From Rapana venosa (taxonomy: Eukaryota > Mollusca > Gastropoda > Neogastropoda > Muricidae): a stretch of DNA of 64,000 nucleotides. Location of the stretch: positions 53,197,428-53,261,427 of the forward strand of contig CM054154.1 in NCBI GenBank assembly GCA_028751875.1, in the 5' to 3' direction. The translations under genes and the position numbers were made by a program. Shown here one piece after another: positions 23,701 to 33,454 of this stretch (position 1 is the stretch's first letter; each line of letters starts with the position of its first letter). The notes beneath the pieces are model-generated. The model saw only the letters and a program-made list of their open reading frames with translations. It made no database searches and had not been told where the DNA came from.

Positions 23701-24420
23701 AGCTGAACTGATCGCTATTCTCATGGCTTTGAATTTCATTTTAGATCATCCATACTCTTTCTTTCATATATTACTTTGTGTGGATTCAAAATCAGTATTA
23801 TATGCCTTAAAGTCTATAACTTATAAGCAATCAGCTAAACTTATACTTGACGTCAAATACTTCATAAATCTTCTAAGTTTAAGAGGAATTCATGTTTCCT
23901 TTTGCTGGATTCCTTCACATATAGGATTGTTTTCTAATGAGTGGGCTGATAGGGCTGCAAAGAAAGGTGCACGTAATGAAAAGGGGTCTATAGTACTGCA
24001 TGTCCCTCTATCCATTGCAGAGGGTTATCGGTTGTTAGAAGAAGCATCCTTAAAAAAAAATTATAGAAAAGTATCAGCAAAACAATCGGCTTTCACATTC
24101 AACTCTGAGTGTGAATAGTGTAGTTGAATACATTGAAGACTTAGAGATTCATACAAATTCTGTAAAAGAAAGACAACTCAAGGCATTATTTTTCAGGATA
24201 AGATTAAATGCATTCACAACAAAATTCAGCAAGGATGTTAAATGCTTATGTGGTGAATATATTTCAAATACTCATATCATACTTGAATGTGAGAAGTTAA
24301 AACCTCATCTCCCTGCCTTTTCTGAGAATTCCATTGAAGAAATTTTGAACAATGTTAAGTTAACAATTGATATTACTAAGGGTTTATTGTTAAGTCCTAT
24401 AGGGCATTTATTGTAGTTAT
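20774..24420 (+). mobile_element. I/Nimbus-type LINE, nearly complete ORF2 (EN-RT-RNase H)
   Basis: Best-preserved element of its family here. Endonuclease: IYIKEGIEYSV (about 20815), FIGGDFNAHAPFW (about 21020), GSDHLPII (about 21253). Linker to about 21700. RT: YRPIALTSHT (about 22190), NQAGFQRGRS (about 22297), the catalytic strand CFDINKAYDQVW (about 22400), GLPQGSVIAPVLF (about 22570), QYADDICMW (about 22663). Thumb: LQSVDCKAYRLALGVPFHAS (about 23140). RNase H: IYTDGSL with catalytic Asp (about 23588), AELIAILMAL with Glu (about 23703), CVDSKS with Asp (about 23780), then PSHIG and the final ADRAAKK with Asp (about 23945). A C-terminal CLCGEYISNTHIILEC zinc knuckle (about 24243) follows. 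An EN-RT-RNase H order places it in the I group; Nimbus of snails is the closest known layout. Frameshifts near 21345, 21615, 22170 and 22750, among others, inactivate it. ORF1 and the endonuclease N-terminus are missing. Confidence 0.93.
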
Positions 24421-24571
24421 TGTAGTTATTTTTAATTTCCTTTTTTTCTCTTTTTTTTCTGTTCTTGATTTGTTCATGTAAAGAATACTATTTCCTTTGT
24501 TATTACTATTTATTACACATACAAGCGCGCATGCATGCAGGGACGCCCACGCACACTCACACACAAAGAGT

Positions 24572-24574
<3 letters not shown>

Positions 24575-24645
<71 letters not shown>

Positions 24646-24652
24646 ATCTCAC
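24575..24652 (+). repeat. (CT)n microsatellite
   Basis: About 75 bases of CT repeat downstream of the I-type LINE 3' end, preceded by a short CA-rich stretch. Confidence 0.98.
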
Positions 24653-24789
24653 ATATTCAGTCTCCTATTTAAGGATCGTCTGGTATCACTTTAAGTGGAA
24701 AGACGTTAAAATTGAAGACTTACTTACTTACACACACACTACCCTACAACATTTGTATGATAAATGAATTGGTTTAACAAGACTAAGGT

Positions 24790-25100
24790 AAAGTTTCACG
24801 TAAGCCATTAAGTTGGCTAATGTCTGTTCGTAGTCATCATCACCAATGCCTTTGTGCCTTATTGGCACGTAGGGCAGCAACAAATGTTCTCCACTCCTGT
24901 CTGTCCTGGGCCAGCTTCTGAATGGTTCCCCAGGCATGTTGGAAGGTCTTCAGCTCTGTTTCGACAGTCCGACGCCAAGTGTTCTTGGGTCGTCCTCGTT
25001 TGCGTTTTCCCTCTGGTGTCCAATAGAGGGATGTTCGGGTGATGTTTCCCTGTTCCCGACGGCACTGTTCGTAAGGGTTGATAGAAATAGCCATTGAACC
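24790..25100 (-). mobile_element. RTE-type LINE 3' end (ORF2 C-terminus)
   Basis: On the minus strand, 25094-24840 encodes a peptide with LYWTPEGKRKRGRPKNTWRR, then TVETELK, WGTIQKLAQDR and WRTFVAALRANK. This Arg/Lys-rich motif with paired Trp is the hallmark C-terminus of RTE-group ORF2 proteins in invertebrates. The copy is strongly 5' truncated: upstream of the motif (past 25100) no RT strand is recognisable. The frame is open for about 84 codons. Confidence 0.85.
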
Positions 25101-25589
25101 ATGTCACCCCACAGCCTGGCCAGGGGCACTGTGGTCATTCCCCGATGAGAAGGTTGCCACTGGGCTTGGGTTGGCTGACAAGGTTGCATTAGGCTATACA
25201 TGGCAGGACAGGGTGGGTGGTTGTGGGGCAGTGCTGGCACTAGGACTATCCCCTTTGTTCTGGTTTGGCTGGCTAGACTGCATGACGTCATACATTGGGA
25301 AGGGGGTAAGTGGAAGGCCCCATCAGAGGCACATGGAATTTGTTATGGAATAGTGTTAGCCCTGTCACCTGTCAGGTTTGGATAATGGGTCATGGAATCG
25401 GGGGGGGGGGGGGGGGGGGGGGGGTAGTAAGTTCTTTTTTTTTCCAGGGACAAGGGGGTAGTCATTATGAGGCGATTTAAAATCTTGGTTTGATATCACG
25501 GTTTCATTCCGTCTGTTGTCACTGGCATAATAACAATGGGGAGACAAAAATGGCTTTAAGTTCAGAGCCAGTGTGGCAGTGCCTGCAGC
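25101..25589. other. Unassigned, with a 25-base G-run
   Basis: No element recognised. A run of 25 G (25400-25424) is followed by a T-run. The G-run could form a quadruplex or be a length-miscalled homopolymer. Confidence 0.5.
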
Positions 25590-27000
25590 ACTAGAGTGAA
25601 TGAGGTTAGCCTACAGAGCTAGCGTTGGTCCTCCTGTATTGGTTGTGAAAGTGGGAGTATTATCAATGAACTCCGAGTTCAGCAGCTTACAGTCCTTTTG
25701 CATGTTGTGGTTAGATGGTGATAATTATCAGCGTATTGAGATGGCATTGAACTAAGAATAATCCTGGCATTGGGAAACACCTGACTGGCCAGGTGAATAA
25801 GGTCACACCAGGTCTCTCTGGTCACTTGTCCTGAAGTTCTAGAGACGTTAACACCAACATGTATAATCAGACATTTGAGATGGTGAGAGCCACGTTGATG
25901 CTGTAACCAATCAGACAAATCATCTGCTGACATTCCACCAATTGATTAGATGATGTATACATGTAGATTTATGTCCCTGATGACTGAATCATCAATCAGC
26001 AGAACATAACTTCTGCCAGGGACAGAGCAAGAAGAGAGAACCTCACGTGGATTTCTATTGGTTTTTAAAAAAATTCTCTTGGATCTGGGGTGGCATTGGG
26101 ATGATTGTCCCGGGATGTTTGTTGTTCACAGGGCATTGTTCAGCACTGGCTTCCTCACTCATGGGGTGAAAGAGATTTGCTGTCTGAACATTGTACAAAC
26201 ACTTCCCCTCATGACTTTCATTCTGCACCAGATTGAGAGAATTCTTTAGGGGTAAACTGTCTGGTTTTCACTGGATGGTAGCGATTTCCTTGAAGAGCTT
26301 TTCTGTAGGACACTTGACAGCAGGGAGTCTGAGTCCTTTTGGGTAGTGTTACAGGAGCTGACAGTGCATCTTGCAGCTTCGTTGTAGATGGAGGTGAAAA
26401 ACTCCAGGATGGTGTGGTGGTAGTGGCACTGGACCTTGTGGATAGTGCAGAACTGGCCTTGTTTTCAGCTGCAGGCTTCAGTCCTTGCCTTCACACTGAG
26501 TACTGGCATCACATGAACCAGCAGACTTGGAGATTTTCTGTAGTCTGCACAGGTGCTTCCCAGTTCACTTTTGAGGGCATAGTTTTCTTTCTTTAGAACA
26601 GCGACTTGATTGACTAACTGAGAGATGTCAGACTTCAGAGAATCAGTGAGGGATTGAAGTGGGTCCATTTTTGATGCAATGTGAGCTCTTGACTTAACTC
26701 ATTTTTTGCACTCACTTTAGCATCCTCAATCTGGGACAACACTGAGGCTTGGAACTCACACTGATTCAGCTGAAGATAAACCATTTCATCTTGCAGCTGC
26801 TGTATTCTTTTGATGTAGCATGTCAGTGTTACTGCTGCCTTTGACTTCCCTACTGATTTAGGGGTGATGCATAGGGTTATTCTACGCAGTTTATGTAGTT
26901 TCTGCGAACATGTGCTCCTCTCTTTTGCTAGAGAAGTTAAATGGAAGTGTGATTTAGAGGTTTTGGATGTAATTTCTTTTCCTTGGTCTTCTGCAGCTTG
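25590..27000 (-). mobile_element. CR1/L2-type ORF1 fragment: coiled coil plus SGNH esterase
   Basis: In element order on the minus strand: a Lys/Arg patch and helical segment with IKRIQQLQDEMVYLQLNQ (about 26820-26770); a second heptad-like helix, LTDSLKSDISQLVNQVAVLK (about 26650-26590); a low-complexity middle; then an SGNH-hydrolase core. The core shows block I VLLIDDSVIRDI (about 26005-25970, Ser nucleophile kept, usual GDS changed to DDS), GGMSADDLSDWLQ, block III LIIHVGVNVSR (about 25880, Asn kept, usual GxND changed to GVNV), and VFPNARIILSSMPSQ. CR1 and L2 elements are known to carry an esterase of this fold with coiled coil in ORF1. Frames are broken and no ORF2 of the same family follows on this strand, so it is an orphan fragment. 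Confidence 0.72.
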
Positions 27001-27186
27001 TTATATCATGCTGGCTATGTTGGTGTTTTTTTTTGGTTGATCCTTCGTGGTCCGATCCAGAGAATGTATCTTCTGGGAAGGCAAAATTGCTGATACTGAG
27101 TACTGATTAATAGTGATAAGTTGGTATGAGGTAGTGTAGTTCTCCAGTTTAACAACCTTCCACTTAATTGTGATATCAGACGGGAA

Positions 27187-27237
27187 AGTGTGTGTGGTTG
27201 TGTGTGTGTGTCTGGGGGGGGGGGGGGGGGGGGGGGT
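27187..27237. repeat. GT tract followed by a 23-base G-run
   Basis: A short (GT)n is followed by an uninterrupted G-run at 27214-27236. Confidence 0.95.
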
Positions 27238-27464
27238 ATGCTCATAACTAATCAAACGCAATAAACAACTATTATAAAAAAGCATAAACAAGAATTCTGA
27301 AAAGAAAAAAACCCATCTAAAATATCAACTTTGCAATGCATATAACTATATGCTAACCTTGTATTAAAGGAGTCCGAAATTAGGAGTATGGCTTAATGAC
27401 AATACAATTTCTTTCATTAATGGAATGTCTTTTAAAATTTGCTGTAAGCTACAACTGGAAAGAC

Positions 27465-27465
<1 letters not shown>

Positions 27466-27539
<74 letters not shown>

Positions 27540-27553
27540 GCGTGTGTGTGTGA
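27466..27553 (+). repeat. (GT)n microsatellite
   Basis: About 85 bases of GT repeat with one interruption (TCGCGT near 27539). Confidence 0.98.
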
Positions 27554-28655
27554 AATTTCTTCTTTTTTTTTTATAGTTAAATTTTTACTTCCAGTGCGTT
27601 GATTATTTTTTATTATATTTTATTCGTTCATTTCGAGGATAATGGAATAAGCACTCATGTGCTTTTTTACATCCAGTCCTCGTGTGTATGCGGTTTTGTA
27701 AATTTTGTCATTCATTTCCACCAGGGCACAATGCCTACTCCTCCGAAAAGTGAACGGGTTTTAACGTGTGCGCAAGATGTTCTGCATGCGTTCGCTCACG
27801 GGACCTCGGTTTATAGTCTCATCTGAAGGACTTTTGGGGAGAGTGGAGCTGGCACTGATGTTAACTCCAGAGGAAAAATCCTCTTGAACGAGAATCTAAC
27901 CGGGTTCAGCAGATCACGAGTGCATCACTCTACCCATCTTTCTAGGAAAAAAAAATCACTTAATAAAAATATTTATTTTTACTTAATAGTAATAGTGTGT
28001 GTGTGTGAAATTAATCATAATAACTACTACTCCAAAGAATGCCTTTTTTGTTGCTTACTTTCAAAGTAAAATATTTGAAAATATTTAATACTTGTATCAT
28101 TACAAGAAAGTAAGGTTTTTTCTTTGTTGCTATTTTTAAAATAATGAATTTTATCATCATTATTCGTGTCTTAACTGACATTTATTTCAGTTGAAGTATT
28201 TATGTGTCTAGACCTTTGTTCAGTTAAAAAAATCTGCTGATTATACCTGGCACATTACATACTAGCAAATGTGTATCTTTGCTAAATTTTTTAGTACCAA
28301 TTTTTATGGGTACTACCAAAGTGAAACATCCAAATTTCCCAGCTGTCATGTAGATTTACAGTGTATAGTCAGTTGTTACAGTGAAAAAGCAAGCAGTGTA
28401 TGAAGTATTGTGAAACTTCTGCTTGTCACTTGTTTGGGTGTGGTGTTGAAGCAGGTATTGGGTTATGTTTTGTAACATACTGTAAAAACTGTATTTCACT
28501 TTGTACAGTTTTCGTTCTTTTGACAGAACACTGCTGGCTAACAACATCTCAAAGCAGCTTAGAATTTATACAATTTGATAACAAAACTGATACTGTGTAC
28601 TGATTAATAATCATTAGTTCATATATGATTATCTGTCTGCAGGAACAGACTATAA
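27554..28655. other. Unassigned
   Basis: No recognisable gene, LINE motif or RNA. Short open frames only. Confidence 0.45.
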
Positions 28656-28705
28656 AATGTGTGTTGTGTTGTGTTGTGTTGTGGTGTGTGTGTGTGTGTG
28701 TGAGT

Positions 28706-28764
<59 letters not shown>
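28656..28764 (+). repeat. GT-rich microsatellite
   Basis: (TGTGT)n-like start passing into a long (GT)n with GA interruptions. Confidence 0.97.
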
Positions 28765-29049
28765 CTTCTTCTTATCAGTTTAATGTCCATTCACTACAAG
28801 GTGATTGAGATAAATGTACATTCACGTTAAGAATGTACAAAATAAAACTCACCAAAACCAAAACAAAACTAAAAAAACAAAACCAAAAAAACCCCCCCAA
28901 AAAACAACCATACAAAAAGTTCGATGAGTGGGAGAGCGAAAGATGAAGAATATAGTGACTGTTGATAAGTTCAGGAGATTTAATTTACAGTAACTCTCCA
29001 AATGGTGACAGGCAAAGAATTTCTGCAACTTATACTAGGACATGCCACT

Positions 29050-29260
29050 GGAGTTATACAGAACATTTCGGATATCCCCCCCCCCCCTCCTTTTTCTTTT
29101 CTTTTTTTAAACAAAAACTAAGATCTATTCCTTTTCTTTTAAATGAGGCACTGAGCACGGGACAGTCAAACAGTATATGATGGACTGATATAACAGCAGA
29201 GCAATTGCAGAGAACATTTTTGAAATATTTAGTTTTCCAAGCGTTCAAATGTAGTTTATG
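29050..29260 (-). mobile_element. I-type LINE C-terminal zinc-knuckle fragment
   Basis: The minus-strand peptide has LCNCSAVISVHHILFDCPVL (about 29215-29155). It has the same Cys-x-Cys ... His ... Cys layout as the C-terminal knuckle of the element at 24.2 kb (CLCGEYISNTHIILEC). The rest of the element is absent. At 29281 a plus-strand copy of the same group begins, so the two face in opposite directions. Confidence 0.7.
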
Positions 29261-29319
29261 AATTATGGTTTCTACATTTCATGGGCAAACCAGATTATCA
29301 AAATGAAGTCTATAAAAAA

Positions 29320-32300
29320 AAACTTTGCTTGCTAAATGACGGCAGTGTCACCAGAATTCCAGACATTGCTAGTCACAAAGCATCAGCTTTAGATCTATCA
29401 TTTGTGTCTCCTGCATTAGCTCCAGAGTGTGAGTGGTCAACGTATAAGGACACCCTCGGCAGCGATCACCTGCCTATTATCACAACTTTTGGTGGAACAA
29501 CAACTTTCTGTGACACTAAGGAAGACAAAATCCCCAAATTTAACTATAAAAAAGCTGATTGGCAGAAGTTTGAAGACATCCTAGCAGTTTACAACACTGA
29601 CGGCTTTGACACTGACAACATTGACCACTTCTATTCCACTTTTACTGAGACCATCCTTCATGCTGCCACTTTATCTATCCCCAAAATTAATACGTTAAAA
29701 ACAAATAAACATCAGGGAAATATATGGTGGATACCAGCTTGTGAGGAAGCAGTTAAAAATAAACGCTTAATGTATAAAATTTATTTAAAAGATAAAACAT
29801 CAGAAAATAATGTAAAACAAAAACAAGCTAAAATTCATTGTAACCTTGTTGTAGCTCAGGCTAAGAGACAATTTTGGACTTCTTTTTGTACCACCGAAAT
29901 TTCAAATCATAAGGACCTTAAAAAGGTTTGGGAAAAATTTCATGAAATGAAAAGAGGTGTTAGTTTACCAACTTGTCCAGTGAGACTGGAGAACAAAGAA
30001 TTTCCATCAAATTTAGAAAAGGCAGAGGCATTTGCAGACATGTTTTCAAAATCAATGTGTCTTAAAGGCTTGTCACTTAAGTGTAAGAAATATAGAACAG
30101 AAGAGGAAAGTAAAACAGAATATGTCGACCCAGTCTCTGACAACAGTTCATACATTAATGCTCCAATTTCAGTGGATGAAGTTAGAGATGCTTTATTGTC
30201 TCTAACAAAAAAAACAACATCTGTTGGATTAGATGCAGTTTCTAATGACATGTTAAAACATCTACCAGCAAACTTCTTTTTTCTACTCAAAAAACTTTCA
30301 AAAAATTTGGGGATTAAGGTGAAAACCAAAAGGTGGAAACAGTCCTTTTGTCGTTCCAATCTATACGGGGAAAGCCCAAACAGACAAACAGCACAGACCA
30401 ATTTTTTCACCCAAAACTTGCAAGTTGAGGAGAGAACTTTTATTAAAAGTTTTTGTATTTTCTGTGAAAAAAATAAAATTTTCCCCGGTTAATCAAGGGG
30501 GTTTTCAAAAGAAGATCTCCCTAGATAATTTGGGTTAAGCATCAACGCAATAAAAATTCATTTGCAAGAAGAAAGAACTTCACCACTTTTTTTTTTATAA
30601 AAAAGGTTTTATGATCAAGTTTGGCAGCGAAGTTGCTCATAAACTTAAGAACGGGTTTTTTTCGGGGTATTTCATCACTATATAAAGGTTTTTGCAACAG
30701 AATATACGGGTTAGAGTAAAAATCATATTCAATTTTGTTCTTTAGGGGGACTCCTAAAGGTTCGTATACCCTCTCTTGTTTAATTTTTTTCTGCATGATC
30801 CCCGTAAAATTGTCAAAGGAAGTCGTTTATGCAATATGCAGATGATATATGCATGGGGATAATGTTTCATAAAAACAAACAACCTAAAAAGCTTAAACCA
30901 AAAAAAAAGGGTATCCCCGAACCAACTTTAAACATCGATTAATCTCGAAAAGGGTTTTATTTTCCCCCAAAAAAAAAACGTACATGTCTTTTTTAACAAT
31001 AGCAGAAACCCAATGGTACCACATTAGAATTGGAACCGACGTTATTGGTATAAAAACTGTAAAGTTCTTGGGTTTTTTCCATTCCCAAAGCAACTTAAGA
31101 AAATTTTGAACACAATTTAACAAAAGCAAAGAAAGGGTTAAACTTTTTAAAGATGGTAAGAAAAACAGTTTGGGGCCAAGACCATTAAATCTGAAAATAT
31201 TTACTACTTCCTTTTCGTTAAAAAATTAACGTATGGCCGAGGTTTTTTTCAGTGCTCCTAATTTTATTTAAAAAGTTACAAGTATAACGAAAAGCATACG
31301 GGCTTTTTGGTGTCCCTTATCACCCCTCCCCGGGGAACATATAAGAAGCCGGCGGGGCCCTTTGGTGATTCCCGTAAACTGGCATGTATAATATTTGCTT
31401 AAAAACAAAACGAGAAACTTTTTTCAAAAGAAATAGAATCAATCAAATTGGTTTTTTCCTAAAAGGCGAAATATATTGCCTCTAAATGCCCCTAATACAT
31501 ATGGTCTACTGGAAAAAAACTCTGAAGTCAAACAAATCAGCAGGACACCAGAAACAATCTTACCTTGTCCCCCATGGAATGAATAAAGCACACTTTGACA
31601 AGAGGTGTCTAATTAAACAAGAATAAATTTGAATATAATGGTTTCTGATGTCCGATCCCCACTCACATAAAAAGTTTACCATTTACAAAAATTTTACAGG
31701 GATACGTCTAATAATCAAGAAAAAGTTCTGCTTTTGTTATACCAGCGTTGAAAATTGAAAAATATACATGTTGGTTAATATCACTCATATTTTCAGCGAA
31801 CTAATACAATATTAATGGGTCTTACTTATATTTTATTTGCCTTGATAAAATTTCAAACCTTCTTTTCGTTGATTTTTGTCGGGATGTATGTTTAAAAAAT
31901 CCATGTTTTTAAGAAACTTCAAAAATTATATTAAAATTAAGCTTGGCATCCATCTCTTAACCTAAAGGGGGGGGATAATGTTAATTTTGTTGGGGGCCTT
32001 TACACACTGGATTCTTTCCCAAAAGAGTGGGGGATAGAGCTGCCAAAAAAAGGGCAAAACTAACGGGATGCAAAAAATTGCAGTGCCCCTTCCTTAAAAG
32101 AGGGGTCGCTTACTAGAACAAAAATCATGGGGAAAGGTCACCGAAATAATCAAAAAAGATAGATCTTTAATAAATGCAATTAACACCGATAAATTTTAAA
32201 AGTCGGAACCATTCAAAGGGTTTGTAAAAAATTTTTCGTCAAAAAAATAACTGCTTTATTTTTTAAAAGAAAATTTAAAAGCATTAAAACCAAAATTTAG

Positions 32301-32420
32301 CAAAATGGTAAAGTCTATGTGGTGAGAATACACCCTTTCATATCTTTTACTGCCAAGGTAAAACCTTTCATGCCCCCCTTTTCTGAAAAATTTCCCTTCA
32401 AGCATTTTTAGGTTTTTATG
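29320..32420 (+). mobile_element. I/Nimbus-type LINE, second copy, second half badly decayed
   Basis: It starts inside the endonuclease (CLLNDGSVTRIPDIASH, about 29320) and keeps GSDHLPIITTF (about 29455). The linker (ISNHKDLKKVWEKFHEMKRG) and the pre-RT segment KKTTSVGLDAVSNDML (about 30225) follow in one open frame to about 30300. It aligns along its length with 21.1-22.1 kb of the first copy. After 30300 the frame collapses within a few codons. Landmarks persist (GFQKKIS-like at about 30510, YADDICM at about 30833, DCKAYR-like at about 31275, the RNase H end DRAAKK at about 32035), but dense indels and lengthened homopolymers separate them. The abrupt change suggests a switch to unpolished sequence rather than natural decay alone. 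Confidence 0.88.
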
Positions 32421-32625
32421 ATTCCTGTTGCATTGCCAAGTTTCTTTATGTGATTTTTTTGTAAAAGCATGGTTGGTGGGGGTTTTGGGGTTGTTGGTTT
32501 TTTTTTGGGGGGGCTACTTTTTATTTTTTTAATTTATCTATTTTTTGTTGTAAATAAGACATCCACCCCTCCATTTGTTCCCCCTCGTCTAATATTACTA
32601 GAAGTGAACAGACGTAAAATTGAAG

Positions 32626-32648
32626 TCAACAACAACAACAACAACAAC

Positions 32649-32740
<92 letters not shown>
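32626..32740 (+). repeat. (AAC)n then (AC)n microsatellite
   Basis: (AAC)n at 32627-32650 passes into (AC)n to 32739. It interrupts a minus-strand RNase H frame just after its YTDGS motif. Confidence 0.98.
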
Positions 32741-32741
<1 letters not shown>

Positions 32742-33290
32742 ATGCTGCCTGGGCTTTCTTGTTTCGAAGGGATCCGTCAGTGTATATCTTAAGATGAGAA
32801 GGATGTGTATCTTCTAGGTGCACATTTATATAAGAGCCAAGAATAAGCCCGTTTTCTTCTTTTTTTTTTAAAGAGAGATGGTTGATATCAAAATCTGCTT
32901 TTTGAAGTTCCCATTTTGGACAAGGGGTCAAAAGAGGTGTGGATTTTTGCCAGTCTTTAGGATTGATACTTGACTCTTTGAAGATATCGGAAGTATAAGT
33001 ACTAATAGTGACAAGAGAAGATATATTTTTAGCTCTGTTGGGAAAATCTAAATCGAATCTAATTGAAATTTACGATGTTATATTGTTTTCAACTGTTGAA
33101 CTTCTTAAGATACACTTTGAAACCGCTGTTACAATAATCCTCTAGAGGTAGTACTCCTGTTTCTCTGTATGTTCCTAAAGAAGATGCATGAAACGGAACT
33201 CCCAGAGCAATCCGGAAAGCTTTACAATCTAAGCTTTGAATTTTGTTCAATAGATATTTGGGAGCACTAAAGAATGATTCTTGCCGTTTG
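32741..33290 (-). mobile_element. I-type LINE fragment: RT thumb and start of RNase H
   Basis: In element order: YLLNKIQSLDCKAFRIALGV with PFHASSLGTYRETG (33250-33150), matching LQSVDCKAYRLALGVPFHAS of the first copy; then PCPKWELQKADFDINH (about 32925) and LKIYTDGSLRNKKAQAAFV (about 32800-32745) with the first RNase H Asp. The rest of the RNase H is replaced by the (AC)n tract. Frameshifts lie in between. Confidence 0.85.
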
Positions 33291-33397
33291 CTAGTTTGGA
33301 ATGAACCAGAGATAATGATAAATGTTTTAGTACTAATGTATTGTTTGTTTGTTGTTGCTTTGGTTTTTGTGATTGTTTTTTGTTTCTTTTTTGTTGT

Positions 33398-33452
33398 GTT
33401 TGTGTGTGTGTGTGCGCGCACACACACACGTAAACTCACACACACTGTTTCT
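33398..33452 (+). repeat. (GT)n / (CA)n inverted dinucleotide tracts
   Basis: (GT)n at about 33398-33412 is followed through GCGCGC by (CA)n to about 33430. It is a small hairpin-capable inverted repeat at the 5' edge of the following LINE. Confidence 0.9.
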
Positions 33453-33454
33453 TT

